DNA of 64,000 nt from Thermococcus guaymasensis DSM 11113 (lineage in GTDB: Archaea > Methanobacteriota_B > Thermococci > Thermococcales > Thermococcaceae), in the NCBI RefSeq assembly GCF_000816105.1, contig NZ_CP007140.1, positions 558,001 to 622,000 on the forward strand. The letters run 5' to 3'. The notes below the pieces were generated by a model. The model ran no database searches, was not told the DNA's origin, and saw only the letters and a list, made by a program, of their open reading frames with translations. Shown piece after piece: positions 7,487-17,632 of this stretch. The number at the start of each line of letters is the position of its first letter. The stretch's first letter is position 1. The position numbers were made by a program, and so were the translations under genes.

Positions 7487-8341
7487 ATGATAATCTGGGA
7501 CGACCACTTCCACGTTGACCCGTTTAAGGGTCTCTTTCTTGAGGCCGTCAAGCAGTTCCACCGTGCCGGTGGGACACACCTCGTAGTGGTGTATAAGACG
7601 GCCCACGACTACGGATTTCCAGGGCTGAAGGCTGAGGACTTCATGAAGGCGATGGACTTCCACATTGAGCTTGTGGAGAAAATCAACAACGAGACACCCG
7701 TTAAGGCCTACGCGGTTGTGGGCGTCCACCCGGCGGAGTTCGTTTATCTGGCCGAGCAAAAGGGGCTGGAGTACGCGAAAAACGAGGTCATGAAGGCCCT
7801 CGAATACGCCCAGAAGCTCTGCCTTGAAGGAAAGGCCATCGCCATAGGGGAAATAGGAAGGCCGCACTACCCCGTCCCGGAGGAAATCTGGAACGCCAGC
7901 ATCGAGCTCATGAAGTACGGAATGAGTTTAGCCAAGGAAGCTGACTGCGCGGTTCAGCTCCACACGGAGAGCTTCGACGAGGCCAAGTTCAGGGAGCTGG
8001 GCGAGTACGTGAGGGAAGTCGGTATAAAGCCCCACCGCGTCGTCAAGCACTTCTCGCCCCCGCTCGTGAAGGTCGCCGAAGAGGTAGGGGTCTTTCCGAG
8101 CATCATAGCGAGCAGGAAGAACATTCAGGAGGCCATAAAGCAGGGAAACCGGTTCATGATGGAGACGGACTACATAGACGACAAACGGAGACCTGGAGCG
8201 GTTCTCGGCCCGAAGACCGTCCCCAAGAGGACGAAGGCCTTCCTCCAGAACGGGGTCTTCACGGAAGAGGACGTCTATAAAATACACGTGGAAAATCCAA
8301 GAAAGGTTTACGGGGTGGAAGTGGAAGAAATTAAGGTTTAA
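7487..8341 (+). CDS. TatD-family metal-dependent hydrolase
   Basis: 284 residues starting MIIWDDHFHVDP, with GAGGTGGTGG ahead of the ATG. It shows TIM-barrel amidohydrolase metal motifs: the early DDHFHVD (HxH type), VVGVHPAEF, AIGEIGRPHYPV with the bridging Glu, VQLHTES, VVKHFSP and METDYIDD near the C-terminus. TatD-related proteins are divalent-metal nucleases or phosphoesterases, and this archaeal subgroup has no established substrate. It ends 11 bases inside the convergent membrane-protein gene. The place behind an RNA-binding-like protein hints at nucleic acid processing, but that is speculative. Confidence 0.85.
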   Translation: MIIWDDHFHVDPFKGLFLEAVKQFHRAGGTHLVVVYKTAHDYGFPGLKAEDFMKAMDFHIELVEKINNETPVKAYAVVGVHPAEFVYLAEQKGLEYAKNEVMKALEYAQKLCLEGKAIAIGEIGRPHYPVPEEIWNASIELMKYGMSLAKEADCAVQLHTESFDEAKFRELGEYVREVGIKPHRVVKHFSPPLVKVAEEVGVFPSIIASRKNIQEAIKQGNRFMMETDYIDDKRRPGAVLGPKTVPKRTKAFLQNGVFTEEDVYKIHVENPRKVYGVEVEEIKV

Positions 8342-9209
8342 AGACCTTTTCATCCCTGCTAGAGTAAACTACGTATCTCACCCCATCAACTACTACTTCT
8401 CCGCTTTTTGTAAGTGGTTTCACTCTCTCCCCAACCTTTAAAACAACCTCCTTAGGCACTGCCTTAATTTCAAAGCTATGGACTAATTCTCTCTCCTGTC
8501 TGACCCCCGAATCTCGGATTTCAATCTCTATCTTGCCGTCCCTCTCTCTAGGATATATCTCGTAAGACGGACCCACCTCAGCGGTGTCCTTCACGACAAG
8601 AACCGTTTTCTTTGATTTTGGTGGGAGAATACCCAACGCCACAACGGGTCCAATGGCCATGATAACCGCGAGAAGGCTGTATTCAGGAAGGGTAAGCTCC
8701 AAAACTTGTGACCTAACATAAAACATTGCAAGGGCACCGGATATAACTAGTCCAACAACCCCCGCAGCGAGCTGAAAGTGAAGGGCTGAGTCTAAGCCCT
8801 CCACTTCCCACCCCTTCATCAAACGATACTTTCTTTCCACTTCCTCCAGGAGGACAACGAAGATCAGGGCAAAGATCATGTAAACCAAGTGTACGGTTTT
8901 AACCTCTATTCTCGGGAACGTATAGTCAATCCCAAATGCCGCCATAAGGTTCTGGAGAGTACCCAGGATGATAGGTACCATCAGATACACAACGAGAGTC
9001 AGTTTTATTACGAATCCCGGCCTGCCCAAAAGGGCAGGTATCAGAACAATTAACAGCGAGAGTATTAGGGCCGCCAGGTCGGGGTCGATAAAGGGAAGAG
9101 CCGGCAAAAACGGATATATCTCATTAATGCTAGTGATGATGTCTCTTAATGCCAAGGCGATTGGCAATACAACGAGAGCCCTGAGAATAAATATTGTAAA
9201 TTCGATCAT
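8331..9209 (-). CDS. Membrane protein, last gene of the MoxR/DUF58 operon
   Basis: 292 residues with about six membrane segments in the first 200 (for example LALRDIITSINEIYPF is preceded by a hydrophobic helix, then LILSLLIVLIPALL, LVYLMVPIILGTL and LVGLVISGALAMFYV-like stretches) and a soluble tail of about 90 residues rich in beta strands. I do not recognise a named family. It is separated from the DUF58 gene by one base, so it belongs to the same transcription unit. The 3' end overlaps the TatD-family gene by 11 bases, tail to tail. Likely a partner of the transglutaminase-like surface protein. Confidence 0.7.
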   Translation of the reverse strand: MIEFTIFILRALVVLPIALALRDIITSINEIYPFLPALPFIDPDLAALILSLLIVLIPALLGRPGFVIKLTLVVYLMVPIILGTLQNLMAAFGIDYTFPRIEVKTVHLVYMIFALIFVVLLEEVERKYRLMKGWEVEGLDSALHFQLAAGVVGLVISGALAMFYVRSQVLELTLPEYSLLAVIMAIGPVVALGILPPKSKKTVLVVKDTAEVGPSYEIYPRERDGKIEIEIRDSGVRQERELVHSFEIKAVPKEVVLKVGERVKPLTKSGEVVVDGVRYVVYSSRDEKVFKP

Positions 9210-9210
9210 G

Positions 9211-10470
9211 TCACCTCACCATTCGAATAGTTCTCGCAAGTATAGACGTGACGTCTGATCTTTTGACATCCCACATAAATACATGGGCCAAGCCTCTAAG
9301 TTCGTTCTCTACCGCTTTCTTTCTGAGCCGAACTAATTCAACTTCCCTCCCCTCAAACATCGAATACGGGAAGAGATCAAACACTATAACCGGAGGCCTA
9401 CCCCGATAGTACTTCATGATCGAGCGCAACGCCATTTTGGTTTCCTCGGGATACAAGAAATTCGAGACAAGGACAATGAGAGGTGAATACTGCATTAGGA
9501 TCCTTTCCGTTTTGTTGAATGCATCTTTTATGCTCTCCCCACTGCCCGCAGCCAGTTCGACTTCCATAAGTTTCTTGACCATAGCGTACAGCTGTCTGTT
9601 TCCAGCGGTGGGCATTATGAGTTCTCCCGGCCCGATTACGTAGAGACCAACGTTGTACCCCCTTCTGAGGAAGTAATAAGCCAGGGAGGACACCAGCGAA
9701 ATGGCATACTCTAGGGGGTTCTCAATAAAGCTGCCAACCGCCATCTCCCTCCGGGCATCAACGTAGAACATAACGGTCTTTTTGCCCTCCCTCTCGTATT
9801 CGTTCACCAAAAGCTCTCCTTTTCGGGCCGATGCTTTCCAGTTTATCGACTTAACCGGATCCCCCGGCCTGTATTCTCGTATTTCCTTAAAGTCCGTGGA
9901 AGCCGGCCCCGTAAGAGAAAAACTGGTAAGGGGGATCGGAATTGAAGACCTTGTGTTTGTCGTCCTAACCCTCCTTGGGGGTTTTATCAGGGGCAGCACC
10001 GTGAGAACAAATTCGTCTCCCACGGCAAAATGACCCCCTGCCCCAACCTTAAAAAGGGGTTCAGAATATACCTCGACTTTCGGCAGGACGTACTTCCCCC
10101 TTCTAGGAACCCGCACGGCCATTTTGAACTCCTTTTCCAGCTTTCTTGGACCCTTGAAAACGCTCCAAACGTTAGTCCCACCCACCAGCTCAAGTTCGGG
10201 AGGCAGGGGCTGGCGGAGAAGTACAAAACCCATCCCTTTCTCAATTTCAAGTTTGACTGTAATCTCCACAGTATCCCCAGGCCGGTAGGGGCCTTTCCCG
10301 GCACTTCTCGAAACGCTTATCCCGCCCGGTTCACCTGCCATCATAAAAATGGCCAGTGTTAGGAGGGGAAAGAGCGAGAGATACGCTATCTCAACTGAGC
10401 CGGAGAGAGCAGCCGCAAGTGCCAAAAGGCCCGAAGTATAAATCGCGGAGCGGACTAGCCTCAAGGTCAC
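9211..10470 (-). CDS. DUF58 domain protein (vWA-like)
   Basis: 419 residues. Two hydrophobic segments at the N-terminus (residues 8-45) are followed by a beta-rich region and then the DUF58 signature EIREYRPGDPVKSINWKASA (about residue 195-215) with VMFYVDARREM, the start of a von Willebrand A-like fold. DUF58 proteins are regularly encoded beside MoxR ATPases. The gene start overlaps the MoxR stop by four bases (10467-10470), showing coupled translation. Role inferred: adaptor or co-chaperone of MoxR acting at the membrane. Confidence 0.9.
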   Translation of the reverse strand: MTLRLVRSAIYTSGLLALAAALSGSVEIAYLSLFPLLTLAIFMMAGEPGGISVSRSAGKGPYRPGDTVEITVKLEIEKGMGFVLLRQPLPPELELVGGTNVWSVFKGPRKLEKEFKMAVRVPRRGKYVLPKVEVYSEPLFKVGAGGHFAVGDEFVLTVLPLIKPPRRVRTTNTRSSIPIPLTSFSLTGPASTDFKEIREYRPGDPVKSINWKASARKGELLVNEYEREGKKTVMFYVDARREMAVGSFIENPLEYAISLVSSLAYYFLRRGYNVGLYVIGPGELIMPTAGNRQLYAMVKKLMEVELAAGSGESIKDAFNKTERILMQYSPLIVLVSNFLYPEETKMALRSIMKYYRGRPPVIVFDLFPYSMFEGREVELVRLRKKAVENELRGLAHVFMWDVKRSDVTSILARTIRMVR

Positions 10471-11447
10471 TCCCCCGGCCGGTATTTTTTGGGAACCTCA
10501 ACTTTCTCCAGAACCTCCCTGACTATGGTCTCAGTGGTCACGTCTTCAAACGAGTACTCCGGCTTAAGAACCATTCTGTGGGCCAAAGCCTCAACGGCGT
10601 ACTCCTTTACATCGTCTGGAACAACGAAGTCTCTGCCCTCAAGCATGGCGTTTGCCTTACTGATTTTGAGCAGGGTGAGGGCTCCCCTCGGGCTGGGGCC
10701 CGCTTCAACCCTCTCATCCGCCCTTGCAGTCCTAACTATCTCGGCGATATAGCGGAGTATCTCCCTGTGAATGAAGACTTCATTTTCCACGTACCTCTGC
10801 ATGGAGAGGAATATATCCCTGTTAATGACCGGCTCCATGTCAACCGTCGGGTCGTCCTTCGCCCATCTAAGCCTCGCCTCCAGGATGGCTATCTCGTCAT
10901 CAAGGGTCTTGGGATAGCCGACGCTCATCCTCAGGGCAAAACGATCGAGCTGAGCCTCCGGAAGCGGGTAAGTGCCCTCATACTCTATCGGGTTCTGGGT
11001 TGCTATGACAAAGAAGGGGCTCTCAAGGTGAAGGGTCTCCCCCTCTATTGTGACCTGCCTCTCCTCCATGGCTTCGAGGAGGGCACTCTGTGTTTTCGGG
11101 GGAGCACGGTTAATCTCATCGGCCAGGAGGACGTGGGTAAATATCGGCCCCTTAACGAGTTCGAATCTCCCGACGTTCTGGCGCCATACCTTTGTTCCGA
11201 TGATATCACTGGGAAGCAGGTCCGGAGTAAACTGAACGCGTTTATATTCAAGGCCCAGTGCCCGTCCAAAAGCTTTTGCCAAGAGGGTCTTACCCAATCC
11301 TGGATGATCCTCAAAGAGGACGTTGCCGTTTACCAGTGCGGCCGCCAGGGTCTTTTTGACGACTTCCTCGTTTCCGATATAGACTTTGGAGATCTCCTTA
11401 ACGATAGTCTCCGAAAGTTTGGAGTATTCCTCCGCGCTCGGGCTCAT
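10467..11447 (-). CDS. MoxR-family AAA+ ATPase
   Basis: 326 residues, usual length for MoxR. Walker A is GLGKTLLAKAFGRAL, Walker B is LADEINRAPPKTQSALLEAM with the family-typical INRAPPK continuation, and sensor 1 is FVIATQNPIEYEGTYPLPEA. The C-terminal lid shows SPRGALTLLKISKANAML. MoxR ATPases act as chaperones that activate or assemble partner complexes. It lies in the order transglutaminase-like / membrane protein / MoxR / DUF58 / membrane protein, and all internal junctions to 10467 are ATGA overlaps. Confidence 0.95.
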   Translation of the reverse strand: MSPSAEEYSKLSETIVKEISKVYIGNEEVVKKTLAAALVNGNVLFEDHPGLGKTLLAKAFGRALGLEYKRVQFTPDLLPSDIIGTKVWRQNVGRFELVKGPIFTHVLLADEINRAPPKTQSALLEAMEERQVTIEGETLHLESPFFVIATQNPIEYEGTYPLPEAQLDRFALRMSVGYPKTLDDEIAILEARLRWAKDDPTVDMEPVINRDIFLSMQRYVENEVFIHREILRYIAEIVRTARADERVEAGPSPRGALTLLKISKANAMLEGRDFVVPDDVKEYAVEALAHRMVLKPEYSFEDVTTETIVREVLEKVEVPKKYRPGE

Positions 11448-12466
11448 TCGCTCAACCCCCGTATAATCTTCTCAACTACTTCAATACGCCTTTCCATGTC
11501 AAGCTTTTCGTATTTCTTAACAAGCCAGCCAGGAGTAAGAGATGAGTATGAGGTAGGGGAGTACTCAACGAGGGGCTCTATGAGCCTGGAAAGCTCCTCG
11601 CTGTTTCCTACAACCCTTGAGCCGTAATACGACACATAAGCCAGGAGGGGCAGTTTGTTTTTTCGTATCACGAACTCTTCTATAAGTTTTCTAGCCCCCT
11701 TAAGTGCCTGATCTTCCTGTATTTTGATCCTCGCCTCGTGCTTTTTCCACTCCCCCACCAAAAACGGCTCAATGTTCTTTGAGACTGTGAGGTTGCTGGA
11801 CACAAGGAGGACAATGCCAACGAGAATTGAAAAGACTGCAATATCAATAAAGGGTGCCCACTCAGGAATTAGCTTCATTATGTATCTCCTTCCCCACATA
11901 TAGCCAAAAAGCAGGGACAAGCCCAGCGCAACGCCTTTAGCCCGCTTCTCCACGTAGTCGCTTCCCAGGAGGGCTCCAATAAACGACGCAATGTAAGTCA
12001 AGAGCGGAACAAACCCGATATAGAACACAAACGAGGATATCCAAGTCTCAACTCCCAGCACATTTAGAAGCTCAGACACGGAATAAAACACAATAAAGAG
12101 CCCAATTCCCCTGACCAAAAGATCAATCTTTCTGGGAACTTCTTCAACTGATTTGGTCAGGATGACGCCAACTATCAGAAAAGCCAAGGGAAATTGAAAT
12201 TCAACGCCCGTTGGATTGAACGGTTCAACGTTGGGGTACTCATAGACAAACCCCGCAACCGCCAGTCCCCTAAAGATGTACGGCAAGGCTGGAATCCCAA
12301 GGGCGCTAAAGAAACTAGAAACTGTGAGGAAGCCAAACAGCACAACTAGAGAGGAGCTGAGAGGCGCGTATTGGACGAACTCAGGTTGTGATAGGCCGTA
12401 ATAGGAGACCAACGCCAAAACAGGAAACACGACGAGTCCAGGGGTAAACTTAAATCCAAGCCTCAT
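11444..12466 (-). CDS. Polytopic membrane protein of the MoxR operon
   Basis: 340 residues: seven or eight hydrophobic helices up to about residue 225 (including LVVLFGFLTVSSFFSAL, LFIVFYSVSELL and IAVFSILVGIVLLVSS), then a cytoplasmic charged tail of about 110 residues (KNIEPFLVGEWKKHEARIKI ...). No family is recognised with certainty. It overlaps both neighbours (12463-12466 and 11444-11447), so it is translated in coupling with the transglutaminase-like protein and MoxR. It may be the membrane anchor through which MoxR acts; that is inference from context. Confidence 0.75.
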   Translation of the reverse strand: MRLGFKFTPGLVVFPVLALVSYYGLSQPEFVQYAPLSSSLVVLFGFLTVSSFFSALGIPALPYIFRGLAVAGFVYEYPNVEPFNPTGVEFQFPLAFLIVGVILTKSVEEVPRKIDLLVRGIGLFIVFYSVSELLNVLGVETWISSFVFYIGFVPLLTYIASFIGALLGSDYVEKRAKGVALGLSLLFGYMWGRRYIMKLIPEWAPFIDIAVFSILVGIVLLVSSNLTVSKNIEPFLVGEWKKHEARIKIQEDQALKGARKLIEEFVIRKNKLPLLAYVSYYGSRVVGNSEELSRLIEPLVEYSPTSYSSLTPGWLVKKYEKLDMERRIEVVEKIIRGLSE

Positions 12467-15400
12467 TCAACCACCCCCAAGTTCTTAAGGGCCTCAAGGA
12501 AACCCTTGAAATCTTCGGGCGACAGATCAACGTCACCGTAGCGGGCAAACTCAAAGAGCCGGGTTACAGTCCTAAGCTCATTTTCAGGCAGGCCCCTACC
12601 TATCAACTCCCTCATTATCTCCTTAGGAGTTGAATCCGTTACCCTTACCCCCTGAGAAGAGGCAAAGGGGAGAAACTCGTCCTCGTAGAGCTTTATTATT
12701 GCCTTTTTGGGCTGGAGAACGTAAATCGTGACCTCCCTCCTTCCCGCACGGAGAACATGAACGCCCTCCCCCAACCTAAGTTTGAAAATCTTGCCGGTCC
12801 CGACCAGCTTATCATCGACGTAGAGAGCGGACTCTCTGGAGAGTCTAACTGGTATCACTTCATTCGGGATATACACATGCCTGTCCACTGAGATTTCGGG
12901 ACTGCCAAGACTCTTGATCTTTGAAACAAAATTGGACCTGATTCCAGTTCTGATTTCACTATTGCCAACTACGCGGACAACAGCGACCACTCCAAGGAGT
13001 GCAAGAGGAACCAGAAGAACCATGAGGAACTCCTTTGAGATACCCCCTCCCGGTGAGGATACCCTTATCTCAGGAACATCGAAGTTAAAAGTCTCAGGAA
13101 GATTAATAGAACCAAAAGACTCCCCAAGACCCGCCGTGTTCAAATCAAGACTAGGCATTTCAAGTTCAATCTCTCCAATACCTTCATTGTTTAGTTTTAT
13201 TTTTGTGCCATTAAGGTCAAGCTCCCCGTTCTTAAGGGGAGTTCCTTTCCCCGTGTACGCCTGAACTTTAGCAACGAGTTTATTCAACATTTCCTCCTGG
13301 TTAGTCCCGGTGTTTGAATCCTCTGAACCGGACTCACTATTTGATTTAGAGGCTACACTTGGATCGACAAACAGAAACTTTCCGTCCCCAGTCTTCAGTA
13401 GCGTCTTCCCACGAGACGATATTTTATCGGCACCAAGGAACAGCTTCTCGGTAAATTTGGGGGTATAAATTTCCTCAGAACCAGGCTCAAAGCCTTCCAG
13501 GCCCTGGGGGAGTGGCGCAACTTCAATCGGGAACTCTTTGAGACCCGTGGTGGGAAACTCTATGGGAACTTCCTTTGAGAACTTCCCATCAACAACCGGG
13601 ACAGTGTAAACGCCAGCGGGCGTTTTCAAAACTACCTTTCCAGTATCCATGCCCTCAACGGTACCGAATATCTTCAAGTAATCCCGCCCCATTTTTTCAA
13701 GGGGAGCTGTGCTCAAATTTACATCAACGGCCGTAATTCTCCTGACAACCTGGGAAGAACCGCTTGAGGAGGCAAGCTTCAAAACGTGATCACCGGGAGT
13801 CAGATTTAGGGGAATTGAGAAAACACCCCTCTCATCAACATTAACTTCAAAGGCTGTTCCATTGTCCAGCACAACTTGAAGGACAGACCCCGGCGGGGCA
13901 GTGCCCGTTAGCTCAAATTCACCCGCCTTAACCATCGAAGGGACGTCCACCTCGACGCGCTCCGGTGGCAGAACCTCAACGATTGGATCACTGTCCCCGA
14001 AGTAGGGAAAGTTTACGTATCTAACCACAAGCCAGTATTTCCCCGAAGGGAGAGAAGAAGGAACACTCACCCTAATCACGTAACGGCCCCCACTAACTGA
14101 GCCGGAACCTATCACATAGTCGGCCTTTCCTTTGGTTTTTCCGAGTATGGCTTCGACAATCCCGCCGTCCAGTGGTTTTCCATTGAAGGAGACACTTCCC
14201 ATGACCGTGAAATTGCTCCCAGGCCTGATTTTTCTAGGATACGCATTAATCCGAACTGTGGCATTTCCAAAAACAACAACCGGGAACCTGACAAAGGCTC
14301 TCGAAGAAGGATCACCCACAGACACAGAATAGATTCCCGGTTCAGAAGGGGCTTTTATCTTCAGTGTGGTCTCCATGATGGAATACTCAACATCCGCAGA
14401 AACTACGAATTCCCCTCTACTCAAAACCATAACATCAACCCTCTCCCCCGGCCTGAGCTCCCCTGGAAGGTTCAGAACGTCTATGCCCGGGTCTTCTCCT
14501 ACAATTCTAAGGTAAGACAGAGAACCGTTCCATACGGGCAAATATAGGATTTCCTTAGAAAGCACTTCAACGGCAACGTTTTTCTTAAGAGCATCCCCAG
14601 AATAAATTCCCCCCTCAGTTACACTAAAATGCTCACCAGATTTTACGGTAATCACCTTTGGGGTCCTGGGAATAGGATCAAAGACTACCCAGCCCTTTTC
14701 GGGTATATAGACCTCCGGCCAGAATGTCACGTTCTCAAAAGAAACTATACGATAACCTGTGTTTGAAGGAGGAACGTAGTAACCCATAACCACCCTAGCC
14801 GGCAATCCCACAGCGCGGGCTATTAAAACGAAAGCTGAGGCAAAGTCATAAGGATCTCCGGTGCGGGTCACATAGAGGAAATCAGCAAGACCATCGCAAT
14901 CCTTTGGCATACCCTGCCCAAGATTAAAGTTGTTCTTCAGCAGGGTTTCAATGAACAGAGCTTTTTGATACGGGGGGAGAGAGTCAGGAACGAGGCGGGC
15001 ATAAGGCAGGACATCAAAAGTCTGGAAAGGCACAGTGTTAAGTTCTTCGGACACTGTGTTGTTATCCCTCACGTCCCACGCCAGGAACGAGTAGCTACTA
15101 ACTGGATTAATGGCTTTGTAAATACCTTTTTCGGGATCACCAACAACGGAAACCGAGAAATTAGAGGCGTAAAGCGGCGCTAGGATAACCTCTGATTTCC
15201 CATAGTACACAACTGTGAAGTTACCAATAAGAGTTGCATTTTGGGGAGGGGAGGGAGATTCCCACTGGGGAGGGGACTCCTTCCACTCACAGGACTCAAA
15301 GGTATCAAGAACCTTCAAACGGAGATAAAGCGGTGGGCCCGGCGATACCAGAAAATACCCCACATTCCCACCACCCTCCCGGGGAATACCCCCCGCGACT

Positions 15401-15516
15401 CCGCCCGAACTCATCTTAGCCAAGTCTACAACAGGCAATGGGGAATAGCTTAAAGCTGAAGAAACTATGAGCGGACCGAGGAGTAACAACAAAACTGATG
15501 CCAGATACCGTCTCAT
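12463..15516 (-). CDS. Large secreted transglutaminase-like protein, probably catalytically inactive
   Basis: 1017 residues, first gene of the operon. A signal/anchor helix (YLASVLLLLLGPLIVSSAL) is followed by a transglutaminase-like core near residues 190-290: FASAFVLIARAVGLPARVVM and EVYIPEKGWVVFDP. In active members the Cys lies three residues before FA; here it is Pro (GDPYDFA). The expected His before the WPEVY strand is Thr (VTFWPEVY); only the Asp of FDP remains. Then come several Ig/carboxypeptidase-like beta domains, a membrane helix near residue 840 (LLVPLALLGVVAVVRVV), a PEGA-like domain and a C-terminal segment like DUF4129 (ARYGDVDLSPEDFKGFLEAL). Probably a cell-surface scaffold. 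Confidence 0.85.
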   Translation of the reverse strand: MRRYLASVLLLLLGPLIVSSALSYSPLPVVDLAKMSSGGVAGGIPREGGGNVGYFLVSPGPPLYLRLKVLDTFESCEWKESPPQWESPSPPQNATLIGNFTVVYYGKSEVILAPLYASNFSVSVVGDPEKGIYKAINPVSSYSFLAWDVRDNNTVSEELNTVPFQTFDVLPYARLVPDSLPPYQKALFIETLLKNNFNLGQGMPKDCDGLADFLYVTRTGDPYDFASAFVLIARAVGLPARVVMGYYVPPSNTGYRIVSFENVTFWPEVYIPEKGWVVFDPIPRTPKVITVKSGEHFSVTEGGIYSGDALKKNVAVEVLSKEILYLPVWNGSLSYLRIVGEDPGIDVLNLPGELRPGERVDVMVLSRGEFVVSADVEYSIMETTLKIKAPSEPGIYSVSVGDPSSRAFVRFPVVVFGNATVRINAYPRKIRPGSNFTVMGSVSFNGKPLDGGIVEAILGKTKGKADYVIGSGSVSGGRYVIRVSVPSSLPSGKYWLVVRYVNFPYFGDSDPIVEVLPPERVEVDVPSMVKAGEFELTGTAPPGSVLQVVLDNGTAFEVNVDERGVFSIPLNLTPGDHVLKLASSSGSSQVVRRITAVDVNLSTAPLEKMGRDYLKIFGTVEGMDTGKVVLKTPAGVYTVPVVDGKFSKEVPIEFPTTGLKEFPIEVAPLPQGLEGFEPGSEEIYTPKFTEKLFLGADKISSRGKTLLKTGDGKFLFVDPSVASKSNSESGSEDSNTGTNQEEMLNKLVAKVQAYTGKGTPLKNGELDLNGTKIKLNNEGIGEIELEMPSLDLNTAGLGESFGSINLPETFNFDVPEIRVSSPGGGISKEFLMVLLVPLALLGVVAVVRVVGNSEIRTGIRSNFVSKIKSLGSPEISVDRHVYIPNEVIPVRLSRESALYVDDKLVGTGKIFKLRLGEGVHVLRAGRREVTIYVLQPKKAIIKLYEDEFLPFASSQGVRVTDSTPKEIMRELIGRGLPENELRTVTRLFEFARYGDVDLSPEDFKGFLEALKNLGVVE

Positions 15517-15578
15517 TTCCCTTCCCTAATAAGGCATAATGTGGAGCAAAATATTAAAAAGTTTCCCTTGTGCCGAGC

Positions 15579-16637
<1,059 letters not shown>

Positions 16638-16701
16638 TCAGGGCCTAAAAACCTGACGACAAGGCTTTATAGAGGGACGAACAACGGTCTCCGGTGGGAA
16701 C

Positions 16702-16794
16702 ATGGACGAACTTGAGTTCTGCATGAAGAGCCTGAGCTACCTCGCAGAGGAGAGGAAGGCCGTTAAGGCCTACTTCAAGGCCCTCCATAGTTGA
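16702..16794 (+). CDS. Possible 30-residue small protein
   Basis: ATG at 16702 begins MDELEFCMKSLSYLAEERKA and ends at TGA 16792-16794. Upstream is GGCTTTATAGAGG (TATA-like, about 16662-16674), and GGTGGG at about 16693 is a good ribosome site. The peptide is predicted helical and charged. It overlaps the 3' end of the convergent gene (stop at 16775) by 20 bases. No homologue is known to me. The promoter plus ribosome site support it, but its length is too short for certainty; it could also be the stub of a decayed gene. Confidence 0.4.
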   Translation: MDELEFCMKSLSYLAEERKAVKAYFKALHS

Positions 16795-17623
16795 GCCTTA
16801 CCGCGAGTCTCAGGGCCTCTTCAGGGCCCAGGCTCTTCTTCTCAATAAGGGCCCTGACAAGCTTGGCAAGGGCCTCGACGTTTCGCATGTTGAGCTTTTC
16901 GGGCGGGTACCCGTTGAAGAGAGAAGGATCAACCGAGAAGCCGAGCCTCTCCGAGAGCTCCGCCGCAAACTCCTCCACAGTCAGAGGCGGGAGCCTCAGG
17001 GTCACAGGAAAGTCAAAATCGGAGTACTTTGAGGCCCGTTTCGTCTCGACGACGACTGGGAAGTCTCGTTCAGGGTCTTCAAGGAGGACTAAAAGTTCCG
17101 AAACCTCTGGCTCCCTGAGGAGCCTTGCCTCAGGAGGCAGATAGTCAGAGAGCTCAACGCCTCTCAGGTTCTCAACGAGGACGTCAACGCCAAGCGAGAA
17201 TATGTCATAGAGCTCAATGGATGGCTCTTCTCTGTGCTTCTCAACACCACCGGGCTCTTTGGTAACCAGCTTCTCGTAAAGGGACTCACTCACGAGCGTG
17301 AGCTGGTAAACCGTTTCCCTGCCCTCCAGGTGGAGGACGCCGTTTGAGAGGAGCTTCAGGCCGAGCCGTGCAAGGGCCGAGCTGAGGGAAGACTCTGTCC
17401 GCGTCGTTATGGCCATTTTGCCCTCAACGCTCTCGGTTCCGCTGCTCACGAGGCGGTAATCAGCAGGGAAAAGACCCCGGGCGTTGAAGAACTTTTCAAG
17501 GGTTTCTTTTGCCTTCTCCTCGCTAACCGCGTACACTTTGACGAACTCAACGTTATCAACCGGATCCACGCCTATGAAGACGACAGCGTCTCGACGCTCC
17601 CGGGGGAGCAGAATATCGTCCAT
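16775..17623 (-). CDS. Hypothetical protein, Thermococcales type
   Basis: 282 residues starting MDDILLPRERRD. No membrane segments. The C-terminal 60 residues (FAAELSERLGFSVDPSLFNG ... KLNMRNVEALAKLVRALIEK) resemble the helical lid of AAA+ ATPases, yet there is no Walker A or B, so it is not an active ATPase. It lies nine bases downstream of the phosphoesterase gene on the same strand, suggesting co-transcription. I cannot assign a function. Confidence 0.75.
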   Translation of the reverse strand: MDDILLPRERRDAVVFIGVDPVDNVEFVKVYAVSEEKAKETLEKFFNARGLFPADYRLVSSGTESVEGKMAITTRTESSLSSALARLGLKLLSNGVLHLEGRETVYQLTLVSESLYEKLVTKEPGGVEKHREEPSIELYDIFSLGVDVLVENLRGVELSDYLPPEARLLREPEVSELLVLLEDPERDFPVVVETKRASKYSDFDFPVTLRLPPLTVEEFAAELSERLGFSVDPSLFNGYPPEKLNMRNVEALAKLVRALIEKKSLGPEEALRLAVRLNYGGP

Positions 17624-17632
17624 TGCCCCACC

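Noticed and set aside
10356-11627. 423-codon plus-strand frame opposite moxR
   Set aside because: Overlaps MoxR, DUF58 and membrane genes whose motifs are unambiguous on the minus strand.
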